DNA of 64,000 bases, from assembly GCA_033064195.1 (NCBI GenBank), contig JARBJD010000073.1:186001-250000 (forward strand), read 5' to 3'. Both the position numbers and the translations under genes were made by a program. Shown in pieces: positions 20,792 through 30,557 of this stretch; position 1 is the first letter of the stretch, and each line of letters opens with the position of its first letter. The notes under the pieces were generated by a model. It saw only the letters and a list, made by a program, of their open reading frames with translations, ran no database searches and had not been told where the DNA came from. The stretch is from Blattamonas nauphoetae (taxonomy: Eukaryota; Preaxostyla; Oxymonadida).

Positions 20792-22873
20792 ATGTCTTTG
20801 ACAGGAACCATTCTCTGTCAACCGACAGACTCAGAATGGCGGAATCCCTTTCAAGCTTTCAAACGAATTGAGGAGTTCTTTCTTTGTTTCGGCAGACTTG
20901 AATCTCTGAACGTCACGGTTGAGGATTCATATCAACCTCAAATCGACTTTTCTGTATCATTGGAAACTGCTGTTCAGTTTGAGGCCTTGAATGGATTCTT
21001 CTTGAGGCGATTTGAACGAGAAGAGTTCGCTGTCCTCTCCTTCTCAAAAGAAGCTGGCACACCCTTCGAAATCTATGGAATCCCAGACACTGTACCTGGT
21101 GAAGGCAGTGACCGAATTCTTTCACTCGATTTGCAAGTCCAACGATCAGATGAAATCAAATCTGACGCGATTCGAACCCGCATTCAAGAATTCGGTGACA
21201 CTGTGTCGGTTTTCACAACCATTAGCTCAGAAAACCGCGAATATGCACAATTATCTATCCAGATGATCACACAATTGTCATTTGAAGACATCCGCCGAAC
21301 CATCGAATCGTCCAACCAGACCCGACTTTTTTCCACTATTAATCTCTCAAAATACCAACCGCCACTCCATTGTGAGGTCTGCGTCCAGACCGACTCTGAT
21401 CATATCTTTGCTCTCCATAGTTCAGAGATATCTCCTGAAACAGTGTCAGGATTGTGTCTCGCTGCTGCATATTATCTCCCAAATCGAGAGAATCGGTGGA
21501 CAGAAGGACCTGATTGTGATCGAACGATCGAATTATTGTCCAGACAGATCAAGGAGATTGGACACCTCCAAAAGCCATCGCTTCTCGACACACTTGCTCG
21601 TCAAGAAATGCCCACTCCTGTTTTTGAGCATGTCCTCGAGCTCTTAAACTCGAAAAACGATGCACTTTTGGCAACCACCATCATGTTCCTCACCACAGTT
21701 GTCCACTCTTTCAAAGACAAGTCCCTCTTCCAACGGCTCGTTCGTCTTGGTTTGTTCAATCGACTCCCACTCGCTGCCATGCTCCATCCAATCCATCTCA
21801 GAACACCCACTTTCATTGTCGATGCGAGGACACCCTTTCGTCGTCTTCTTGGGACAGTGGAATTCCAGCCGTCTGAAACCGAAAGACAACAGCCTCACAC
21901 CGACATCAATTTCGATGACCTCCAGCAATACGTTCTCGCGCCACTCGAACCTTTTCTTCATCATGTGTTCAAATGTCGATTTCAATTGTTGGATGCTCAG
22001 CGAACAACGCATGTTCGTGTCTTCCTCCAGGAAATGATTCCGGATCTTCCACTTGACCAGTTTCGGACGAGTTGGATTGTTCCTGTCTGCATCCTCTGCA
22101 CCAGTCTGATCTCTTTCATCGACAACGACGACTTGGTTCGTCGCTATTCCACACTTGTGCCCGTCTCTGAGAGACTCAAGTGCCTGGAAGAGGAGGGATG
22201 GGTAGACGAGATGGAACACCGATGCCACCCGACAAGCCAGAAAGCTCTGTACGACACCAGTTTCAATTTCTTCAAGGATGTCATGGACGAAGTTGGAGCG
22301 AATCTTGAAGCCCAACAAGTTTCGACCGAAACAGAACGACGGCCACCACAATACACTCCTTCTGCTGGGATGGTGAAGTTCGACTCGAAGCCAGAACAGA
22401 CTTCGTTCACTCCTTATACTGGAATGGGAAAATTCGAATCGAAACCAGAACAACCACAATTCACTCCTCCCCCTCGAATGGGGATGTTTGAAGCAGAGCA
22501 AGCACTACAACCAGTCTATCATATCCCTGAAATGGTGCCAATCAATTCGAAACCAGAACAGCCGCAATCCGCTCGTTACCCAGGAATGGGGAAGATCGAA
22601 TCGAGGCAACCACAGCCAAAACCAGACATGCCACGCCTCGTCTGTCCTCTTACTGGCAAGCCAATTGTGCATCGAGCTCATCTCGTCAACATACCAGATA
22701 CATTCTATGAGAAGAAGGCTCTTCAGACCTTTATTATAGAAAATGGCATGTCTCCAGAAACTTTTGAGACAATCGAAGTCGATGCCATTGTTGATGACGA
22801 CGGATACGAACTTGACGAGGAACTTGACAGAGTAGCGATGTGTCTGTTGTCGCAAACGATGGGCCCGGATTGA
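20792..22873 (+). CDS. RRM-like, helical-repeat and U-box-like protein, copy 3 (intact)
   Basis: 693 codons from the ATG at 20792 (chosen over an upstream GTG because copy 2 starts at the same ATG) to TGA at 22871-22873. Order: RRM-like unit (about 1-90), second RRM-like unit (about 97-175), helical region (about 190-490, with LPLDQFRTSWIVPVC), and three to four Pro/Gln repeats containing SKPEQ and TGMGKF (about 500-600). Last comes a U-box-like end (about 617-690) starting CPLTGKPI and running through DTFYEKKALQTFI, which matches the pattern of U-box E3 ligases (CPIT..., TYERKAIE). Compared with copies 1 and 2 the third RRM-like unit is absent. This combination would link RNA binding with ubiquitin transfer, but that is inference. 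An open frame continues for 92 codons past the TGA in the same register. Confidence 0.72.
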   Translation: MSLTGTILCQPTDSEWRNPFQAFKRIEEFFLCFGRLESLNVTVEDSYQPQIDFSVSLETAVQFEALNGFFLRRFEREEFAVLSFSKEAGTPFEIYGIPDTVPGEGSDRILSLDLQVQRSDEIKSDAIRTRIQEFGDTVSVFTTISSENREYAQLSIQMITQLSFEDIRRTIESSNQTRLFSTINLSKYQPPLHCEVCVQTDSDHIFALHSSEISPETVSGLCLAAAYYLPNRENRWTEGPDCDRTIELLSRQIKEIGHLQKPSLLDTLARQEMPTPVFEHVLELLNSKNDALLATTIMFLTTVVHSFKDKSLFQRLVRLGLFNRLPLAAMLHPIHLRTPTFIVDARTPFRRLLGTVEFQPSETERQQPHTDINFDDLQQYVLAPLEPFLHHVFKCRFQLLDAQRTTHVRVFLQEMIPDLPLDQFRTSWIVPVCILCTSLISFIDNDDLVRRYSTLVPVSERLKCLEEEGWVDEMEHRCHPTSQKALYDTSFNFFKDVMDEVGANLEAQQVSTETERRPPQYTPSAGMVKFDSKPEQTSFTPYTGMGKFESKPEQPQFTPPPRMGMFEAEQALQPVYHIPEMVPINSKPEQPQSARYPGMGKIESRQPQPKPDMPRLVCPLTGKPIVHRAHLVNIPDTFYEKKALQTFIIENGMSPETFETIEVDAIVDDDGYELDEELDRVAMCLLSQTMGPD

Positions 22874-23412
22874 TTCTATCGCTCGACTCGCCTCATCTCA
22901 ACCAGCGACGATCGGCCTACCCTCGATGACCCTTTCTGTTGGCTCGCTCGTCTCTCTTCTTTCATGGCCTCAGCACAACTCACACCAAAACAATGCCTGA
23001 TCGAGTCGATTCTGATCGTCTTGAGCCAGATTCTGGGAGTGTGGATATCCTCCAACACATGGTTGGATAATGTCCTCATTCGCTTCGAGAATCTTGACGT
23101 CATTTCCGGAGGGCAGAAGAAACATCAGACAGATCGTGAAATGGTGTGACAACGCGTATTTCTAAAGCATGGAAATGAGGTGATCGGAAAAGTGAACGAA
23201 GAAGGACAGGAACACGACATCAACCTATCGATGTCGAACCACACTCCTCCCAATCCGCAAAGACACTCATCTCCAACCATCTCCTGTCTGTCAACCAAAA
23301 CGAGAAGTTTTTCGTCCTGACGTTGTGTTTCCGACGCGTGTTCAACGATGAACCTTTCTTGGACAAAAAGAAACCGACGAGGCTGCGAGCGATGGTTCGA
23401 ATTCTGAGTGAT
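22874..23412 (+). pseudogene. Host coding remnant in register with copy 3
   Basis: Directly after the TGA of copy 3 the same frame stays open to 23149, with host-like residues (ARLSSFMASAQLTPKQC, ILIVLSQILGVWISSNTWLD). A second host-like stretch in another frame follows at about 23255-23400 (LISNHLLSVNQNEKFFVLTL, then DKKKPTRLRAMVRILSD). I recognise no domain. It may be the lost C-terminal part of an ancestral longer protein or the remains of a neighbour. Confidence 0.4.
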
Positions 23413-23729
23413 CGCTGATTCGGATGGAATGGGTGGGTTCGTGGTATCCACGAAGAGGATTATCCTCAAAATCATTATTCTTCGTCTCCCATCCCGAAAC
23501 ACATCATTAGTAACCTTTTTTTCGTTATCAAAAATCCATAGAAGTTGTCTCGATCAACACAGACATTTTCCATTTTCTCTATTTTTCTCTTTAATGGATG
23601 ATTTATCTCCATTGTCTCACAAAGAGACCTCATTTTTTGTTGTTTTCAATCCTTTCCCTGTTTTTGAACCTGTTTTGTGAAAAAAAAAGTGTGCAAAAAT
23701 GTCCTGATCTTAAAACGGTCATTTCAAGT
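23413..23729. other. AT-rich spacer left of element F
   Basis: No gene. It ends with ATTTCAAGT (23721-23729), which forms a perfect inverted repeat with ACTTGAAAT (30469-30477) on the far side of element F. Confidence 0.5.
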
Positions 23730-24083
23730 GCGATCATCAGGGTTCTGAGTGGTCCGACCATTTTAGGTAAAGCTGAGTACATTTGACCTCACGGGACCAC
23801 TTTTTGGGTGGGATCATTTCGCCTAAATAGGCGCTTCGAAATCGCTCTCAACTGTTTCATTTTTCTCACTCGCCGATTCACTGAATACTCATTTCTACCA
23901 TGGAAATTCTTGTGAACCATCCAATGACCCCGTTTGAATCCATCCTTTTCTTCCTATGACAATTGATTGTCTTCTTTTTAATTTCGAAGAATTCCGTTCA
24001 TTATTACATCTTCCTACCTCATGAATTTCATTTCATCTCCCTTTCCAACACTTTTCTGAAACTTTACACTGTCGGACACGGTT

Positions 24084-26571
24084 TTGAAGGACGAAGGATC
24101 GGCGATTGCACTTCTGCGAGTCGCTGCACTGACGATCTCATCAGTCGAGTTCTCTGTCAACTCAGCATTGGCCACCCATCTCTTCGTTGTGAATGGAGGA
24201 TCACTAACACTTGAGTCGTCAGTGTCTGTTGGAAGCACTGTCAACAGCCTGTCATGCGCCTCTCAAAATGTGATGTCTGTCCTCGTCCACAAATGCGAGT
24301 TCAATGACTGCAATGTGATATCAGCTGATGCGGCTGCTGGAGCGGTGTATGCTGAACTGAGAGCGTCGATGACCGTCACCGAGACCAACTTCACGTTGTG
24401 CACATCAAATTGTTCAACTGGGGCAATGCATATTCACATGATATCAACTACGGCTGTGTCGAACTGCGAATTTGTGGAATGTACTGCAGGGATGTATACA
24501 GGCGCATTACGATTCACGACTCAGATGAGCTACATCTTGTCATCATCATTATTCTTGAACTGTTCGTGTTGAATCAACGGGAGGTGGATTCGATTCGTCT
24601 GGATCCATCTCAACAGCTCAAGTTTTGCTGACCATCTTTCAAAACTGCTCTGCTGGGAACAACGGGGGTGGATTCTATCAAACATTCAACCCGTCGACTA
24701 CTCCTGGATACACACCTGCTTTCACCTTCTCGTTGGAGAACTGCACGTTCGACAACTGCACAGCTGGTGGTGCTGGTGGGGGATGTCTCGTCTCTGATCA
24801 GACAACAGGTTTTCCGACTGTTGCTGTCACGCTGCCAGAAGTGATTGCGGTGAACTGCAAAGCGAAACAAGGAGCAGTCATTCTGGCACGAGACATGAAA
24901 AGCGTCTCGATCGAGAAATCGTCATTCACATCGTGTGAGTCAAGTGATAGTGGAACAATTCGCGTTAATCATTTGGTGAGCTCATCAATCAAGACATCGA
25001 ACTTCACCGACTGCGTTACCATGGGAGAGGAAGGCGGCGGAGGAATCGTGATCGACACAGAAGACTCGAGTGTGATCGAAGAATGGAGGAGCGATCTGGA
25101 CAAGCGGGATCACAACGACACTCACACTCAAAACGAGCAAAATCACGAATTGTGAATCGAAAGGGTCGGGAGGAGGGGTTACCTTCGTCCTCACCGCGGA
25201 GTCTGTCGCTCTGAATCTCGAGATGGGTTCGGTTGCATTTGGAACTGTGGCAGAAGGATCAGAAAACACATGTGAAGGACTTGGCAATGATGTGTTTGTC
25301 GAATTCAGAAGCATTGTGAACAACACTTTCCTCCAGCGGATCTCGACAGCGCTCTTCCCCTCATCGCCAGCCGATGGAATCGCTTTCACTCGCTCTCAGC
25401 GACTGTCAGCTGCCTTCGCCGAAAACACAACGGTCTACACAGCGCGCTGCTCTGTTCTGGTGCATTTCAATCATTCTTCGAATGGAGCACTGACGATCGA
25501 CTCTGAAAATGGGCTGGACGAGGAGCGGTGTGGGGAGTCAACTGTTCCATGCGAGACACTCACGCGAGAAGTTGGTGGGATCGCAGCTGGGCAGACACTT
25601 CGAATCAGAGCAACAGCGAGTCTTGCTCAAATTGTGACCATTTCGAAAGAGATGACATGGACACACGCGGAGGCGACAACAGGATCTGTGTCTGTGAAGA
25701 CTGGTGGATCGATTTCTGTTGCATCGCGACAGCTGAACCTTGTCAAGATCGAGTTCAGTTCAGAAGCCACTGTGAAGCTCACCACCTCTCTGTTGGTCGT
25801 CTCTTCAGGTTCACTCAGCGTGACATCCTGCTCGTTCACCAAGATCTCGTCGTCCGCCGATGGAAGCTCCATCTCCGCCTCTCTCTCCACCAACTCCCTC
25901 TCCATCGCCGACGCTGCGTTCAAGACGTGCTCGTCGGATGGATCTGGTGGAGCAGTGTTTGTGTGGTGTGGATCAGCTGCAGCTCATCTGTCCTTTCGAC
26001 AGGTGTGATCATCTCGGCGTCGTTCTCAAACTGTGCCTGCTCTTCGACTGGGCTTGGCAAATGGGTGTTTGAGGAAGGATACACTTTTACATCTCTTCTC
26101 GTCTCATCGTCGTGGTCGATCACTCCGTATCTATTTAACCCGGCCAACATCACAAATCTTTGGGGGACAGACCTGAATCAGCCAACCGAGTCCAACTACC
26201 GCTCTGTGAGTCTACATCTCTTCCTCACACAGTACGAAGCGACCACAGTTGAGATGGGATCATCTGGAAGAGATCTGGCCGGATGTGGACTGTCGCAATG
26301 GAGATGCAAGGAGTTTGATGTGTCCTCGACCCATCTGGCTGGTGTTGGTCTTCACACAATCTCAGTCGTCGACTCCTTTTCTCTGAATGAGCCACCCTCG
26401 TTCTCGACCAACGAAATCACAGTGTCGAGTCCGTTGTCGACGACAAAGATCTCAGTCTCGTCAGCTGCAACAATCTCAATTTCTGGGCACACTCTGACTC
26501 TCTCGTCGCTCCTCTTCGATGGACTCTCTCAAGAGCGATCAACAGCGTTGACCTCACTTGCAGCGACTGGT
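24084..26571 (+). pseudogene. Beta-helix surface-protein gene, 5' part, cargo of element F
   Basis: Three plus-strand registers in succession (24084-24572, 24625-25155, 25155-26571 with a further shift near 25990) code for right-handed beta-helix repeats. They show many NCSF/NCTF-type turns (LENCTFDNCTAGG, KSSFTSCESSDSG, ADAAFKTCSSDGSGG) and a spacer unit ERCGESTVPCETLTREVGG. That spacer matches the GDGCGGVSAPCQTLDKAL unit in the receptor gene at about 42310-42250. Such proteins are extracellular. The frame stays open to 26571, where element H starts, and resumes at 29434. At least three frame changes make it a pseudogene. It reads in one direction across the insert, so it predates H. Confidence 0.78.
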
Positions 26572-26668
26572 GGGTAGGTCTAGACTCAGATCCGGAAAAG
26601 TCTAGGCGCAGATCTGCAGATCGGTCTAGGCGCAGATCTGAAAGTCTACACGCAGATCTGTCATTTTC

Positions 26669-27300
26669 TCGTTCATTTCCACAGAAAAACCTTTTCAATC
26701 AATAAATTCGACGTGAAATGTGAATTTTGTGTTGATAATCTCGCTTTTTCTGGCTTTGCAGTTTCGAGTTTGGTTCAGAGTTGATCTCACCCATGAAAGA
26801 GAGAGACGTGCTCAAAATGAAGTGAAATGGAGGTTGTGATATGTCAAACTGGTTGGTCGGCTGGTGCAAGGATGTTCCGATCCACTCTCCCTTTGGTCTT
26901 GCCTGCTGCCGCCGTTGCTTCCACTTCTCAATCTCTAGGCGTTCTTCGATGTTCCAGCGATTAAGAAGGACGGATCTGTGGTTCAAGAAGCGAGAGAACG
27001 AAAGGAAGGGGTCTTGGAGGGTGGTTACGCACAGTCTGGCTCTTGGAGGGAGTGGGGGAAGTGAGATGAACTTTGTGTCACTACGAACGTGGATCGCGGG
27101 TGGTGGCGCTGCAGCCAGTTGTGGAAGAGCGATTGGTGAGCGGGCGATCGGATCGTCTCCGTCGATCGACACACTGCGACCCTGGACGGGAAGTTTGGTG
27201 GGAAGGTGAAATGATGAATTAAGGATGTTTGAAGGGTTGAAATAGTGTTAATGGGAGGGCTCGCATCCAAAATAGGTGCTGGAGTTGGAGATTCATTTGT
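26669..27300. other. Left interior of element H
   Basis: Plus-strand frame 26841-27209 and minus-strand frame 27172-26699 overlap; neither resembles a family. The minus-strand reading (about 26900-27160) has short Pro/Leu-rich phrases that could be the end of the carried kinase gene, but this is not shown. Confidence 0.25.
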
Positions 27301-28021
27301 TTATGCTTTCCTCTTCTTGTCATGGATCGGTGTGGATTGATCGTCTTCATTCACAGGACGAACCGCATTGTTAATATCCTCCATCGACGCTTTCACTCCC
27401 AAACGCGGTAGACCATCAGCCAATGCGAAATATTTCTTCTTACTCTGACATTTGGTTGGCTGCTTTGACGTGTCCTCCGTTTCCACTTTTGACGAGTTGA
27501 GTGATTGATCAAGGATCAGAAGATTCAATTTCGGCGAATGACGAAGCGGACGAGTCATTCCGGGGTGGTCCAGACCGGATCATTCTCTGTCTCCCGTTCG
27601 TGCGGTCGGATAGCTCAATTCATGCAAAACAGACCCATCCAATGTCACTGAGTGACCACGAGGACGTGGAATGGTATTCTGAACAACGGAGAAGGCGGGT
27701 TTGAAGAAGTGAGGATGGATGTTGCGCGTGAACCAGTGATCGGAAATTCTGTCTTCAATTGTCGCTCGGGCGGAAGGGGAAACAAACATTTTGATGCTTG
27801 TGAGAAAGATAGTGGATAAGAAAACTCCGCGTTTTTGATTTAACGGAACGACTCGTTGTTTGTGTCTTCATCAAACGGCAGATCTGAAGTGAAGATTGTT
27901 GAGAAGAGATAACATGAAGGGGAGTGAAAAAAAACACACATCCTGTCAACATTACAAAGAGAATAGTACTATAGCTCCATATATCGGTCGGCTTTCCTTC
28001 GTATTCCCCTCCAACCAGAAT
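27301..28021 (-). pseudogene. Protein-kinase C-lobe fragment with intron, cargo of element H
   Basis: Reading the minus strand, a 3' splice site (CATCTTCAG) precedes an exon 28021-27940 coding ILVGGEYEGKPTDIWSYS and then TILFVMLTG, the region after the APE motif with the DxWS aspartate. A 56-base GT-AG intron (27939-27884) follows. Spliced, it reads MLTGYLPFDEDTNNESF, a textbook AMPK/CAMK-like kinase phrase. Next come a TAA where a Lys codon is expected, a frame change, then PSARATIEDRISDHWFTRN, the end of the kinase domain. The frame runs on to 27301 across one TGA into a basic tail (KKRKA). The N-lobe and catalytic loop are missing. It is a dead piece of a host kinase taken up at the DNA level. 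Confidence 0.82.
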
Positions 28022-28039
28022 CTGAAGATGAATCAAAGG

Positions 28040-28724
28040 TGTTCAGACTTCTAGAGTCGTAGAGTTGGGTGTTTCAATTTTGTCCTTCTTTGGTTTTTTG
28101 TTTCATCTTTCAGCGTTTGTTCTTCTGCAGTCCCTCTCAGTCTTCGTTCACTTTCCTCTGACTCTCTTTCTTCTCATCGTCGCCTTCTTCGCTCCTTTTC
28201 GCACTTTTCTTCCAGGTTTCTCGTTCATTGCCATCCTGGTTTCATTGTTATTCTTTCAGGTGGGTAGCAATTATCAGCCATGAGCGGAGGAAACTTGTTC
28301 CTGATCGAAATCGATGGAGGTGTGTAGGAAACGAGAGGGTCATCAGGATGAAGAAAGATGGGAAGAAAATGACCAGGACAATGATGAGATGCTTCTGAAG
28401 AATTCAAGAGAGACAATAGAAGTAGAGAAGGGCATACGATTGGTGAATGAAGAGTCGATTCGAAGAGGAGATCCTGGGGGATGGATGAGGAGATCAGTGA
28501 TAGTGAACTTAGAGACATGAGGAGAGATGATAGCTGGTGAGATTGAATGCAGGCTTTTCCACAGGCATTGATAAACGCGAGTTGCAGGTGGAATTCAGCA
28601 GCGAGAACGACAATGCTGAAAACGAGTATGGAACAGGAATAAAAGAACAAACACTTGCTGAAGAGCATCCAGCCAGGAGCAGTTATTCGTTGTCCTGGTG
28701 ATGAGACTTGGTCAACCCATGCTC
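28040..28724. other. Right interior of element H, left of element D
   Basis: Opposed open frames at 28065-28283 (plus) and 28668-28225 (minus) are hydrophobic and of low complexity. A 3' splice-like CTTTCAG lies at 28253-28259. No family seen. Confidence 0.25.
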
Positions 28725-28727
28725 TGA

Positions 28728-29203
28728 TAGTACCCGGACAAACCCGTTAGAGCGGATATACCCGTTAACCATTCCACATGAGCATAGCAGTCCCCCCTCT
28801 TCACTAAAATTATCCTTCCACTTCCCGTCCATTACTCTTTTCATTATTTTTAAAACAGGAGTCACTGTTGAAAGAATGATTGTGAAATGGAATGAGAAAA
28901 GTGAAAGTCGAAATGTGCTCGGAACTTAGCCAATGTCTTCCCAGGCGTCCAAGGGATGGTACATTGAGATACAACCTCTTTGTACTCAGCATCACATACA
29001 GGGTGTCGTGGCTGGTCATTCATCGATTTGAAATGACCCATAGACCTCGATCAAACATCTGAACAGGGGACAAATCATTTCAGAATTCGAACAATAACTT
29101 TCTTTCAAGCGCAACATATCAGTCGTCATAATAAAAGTTTCAATGTGAAGTGTGGTATGTTGGGAACGGGTTTATCCGACTTACCGGGTTTATCCGGGGA
29201 CTA
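28728..29203. mobile_element. Element D: 476-bp MITE related to element A, TGA duplication
   Basis: Ends TAGTACCCGGACAAACCCGT at 28728 and, reversed, TAGTCCCCGGATAAACCCGG from 29203. TGA is duplicated at 28725-28727 and 29204-29206. As in element A, each end carries paired ACCCG motifs. It has no coding capacity. It lies in element H, so it is the youngest layer of this nest. Its target, ATGCTC-TGA-TC, is the same 11 bases as the target of element A. Confidence 0.9.
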
Positions 29204-29433
29204 TGATCGTTCTTTGAAACAACAGTAGGAAGAATGCCGGAAAGTGGAGTGAAAAGCCAAAAACAGGAGATTTTAACGGTATTGATGATTCAGATGAGTA
29301 TAATGTGCAATAAAGTTGAAATGAAGGGGAAAATGACAGATCTGAGTGTAGACTCCAGATCTGCGCCTAGACCGATCTGCAGATCTGCGTCTAGACTTTT
29401 CTAGATCTGAGCCTAGACCTACCCGCGACTGGT

Positions 29434-30088
29434 GCTGTTTCTGTGTCTCTGTCAGCATCGAACTCTCTGAACCTGAACACTGTGCACTTCTCGAAGTGTG
29501 AATCGGAGAAGGGAGGCCCGCTGTTTGTGGATGCGTCTGGCTCGACAGCCGCTGGCAAAGTGACATTCGTTGCAGTGACATTTGGAACAGGATCAGAAAA
29601 GAATGTTGGAGCACCTGGAAATAATCTGTATTTGAAGTGCTCGTCGATGTCTTCCGCCTCTGACTCCAACTCGACCAAAAATGGAGGACATTCTCTCCAC
29701 AACGATCCAGAACCTCAAGCCACCAACGGACAACAACAAATGTGGGAACTGGACGCGAATTAATCCGAAGAATCGTTCGAACGCTTGTCGCTTCTTGCTT
29801 TTATTCTCAATTTCGCTGGAAATGTTGTTTGGGCGTCGTCAATGAACGGAAATGACGAGTTCGAGTGTGGAGAAGAACACACCCAGTACAACATTCTCCA
29901 CAACAATCACGCCTCTCAACGATGCAAAATCAAACACAGTCACACTTCTTGATTCCAATACCCTCGTTTTCAAGCTCCTGAGCACCCACACAAGCCAGAC
30001 ATTCACAAGACTTGAAGAACCACGAAAAGCTGTGTCCGTAGCAAGCGATCCAGCCATCACTCCATCCTCAGTTGAAGAATCTATATAA
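29434..30088 (+). pseudogene. Beta-helix surface-protein gene, 3' part
   Basis: Continuation of the gene split by element H: VSVSLSASNSLNLNTVHF, then FVDASGSTAAGKVTFVAV and GAPGNNLYLKCSS, to a stop near 29763. A later frame (29852-30088) keeps the Ser/Thr-rich character (TPSTTFSTTITPLNDAKSN). No membrane segment or kinase tail is seen before the end of element F, so the carried copy is incomplete at its 3' end or decayed. Confidence 0.65.
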
Positions 30089-30460
30089 GAATTGAAGAAC
30101 AACGTTTAAATGGAAACAATTCCTGAATCATCCCACCAAGAATGCAGATCACCACACCTTCACCTTTTTCACTCAGCTGGACTCAAAACTTCCCATATCA
30201 CACTTAACTAGATCTATTCCATCCTCTACTCGCTTTCTCTGATCTATCGAGCCCGGAACACCCAATTTCACTACAGAACGACATCAAAACAAGTTGTGTC
30301 CCTATTTTTTCACTCTATGGCAATTTATGTTTCATTTCAAGAATTTATGGATAATATGATAGTGATATGATGAAATAGTGTGAAATGAAAGGAAATTATA
30401 AAGCAGGAATTTGGTGGGATCAAAAAAGCGTGGGATCAGTGGGATCAAATCAGAACCCTG
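30089..30460. other. Right end region of element F
   Basis: AT-rich, non-coding, with GTGGGATC repeats approaching the terminal CAGAACCCTG. Confidence 0.5.
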
Positions 30461-30557
30461 GCGATCATACTTGAAATCGAAAAATTCACCTGTCCTCTTC
30501 CTATTGAACAATTGAACGATAATTAGGTGATTTTTTTCTTCCACGCACATCTATTGT

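Larger units (their letters stand above)
26572..29424. mobile_element. Element H: MULE-type, gene-carrying element inside the beta-helix gene
   Basis: Inverted ends of about 97 bp (26572-26668 and 29328-29424) start GGGTAGGTCTAG and contain four to five copies of GTCTAGRCKCAGATCTG. A 9-bp duplication GCGACTGGT is perfect (26563-26571, 29425-29433). Keeping one copy restores the beta-helix reading (SLAATGA-VSVSLSASN). Long ends with 9-bp duplications fit non-autonomous MULEs. The minus strand carries decayed protein-kinase exons, making it a Pack-MULE-like gene carrier. Element D is inserted in its right half. Confidence 0.92.
23738..30460. mobile_element. Element F: 6.7-kb hAT-type transposon carrying a beta-helix gene
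   Basis: The ends are CAGGGTTCTGA at 23738 and its complement at 30450-30460. An 8-bp duplication GCGATCAT is perfect on both sides (23730-23737, 30461-30468). CAGGG ends and 8-bp duplications are typical of hAT elements. Subterminal regions repeat a GTGGGATC motif (23805-23820; 30414-30446). No hAT transposase is visible. The cargo is a beta-helix pseudogene split by element H. The short element G (30558-31097) shares the subterminal phrase around TTTTGACCTCACG and is a relative. Confidence 0.9.
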
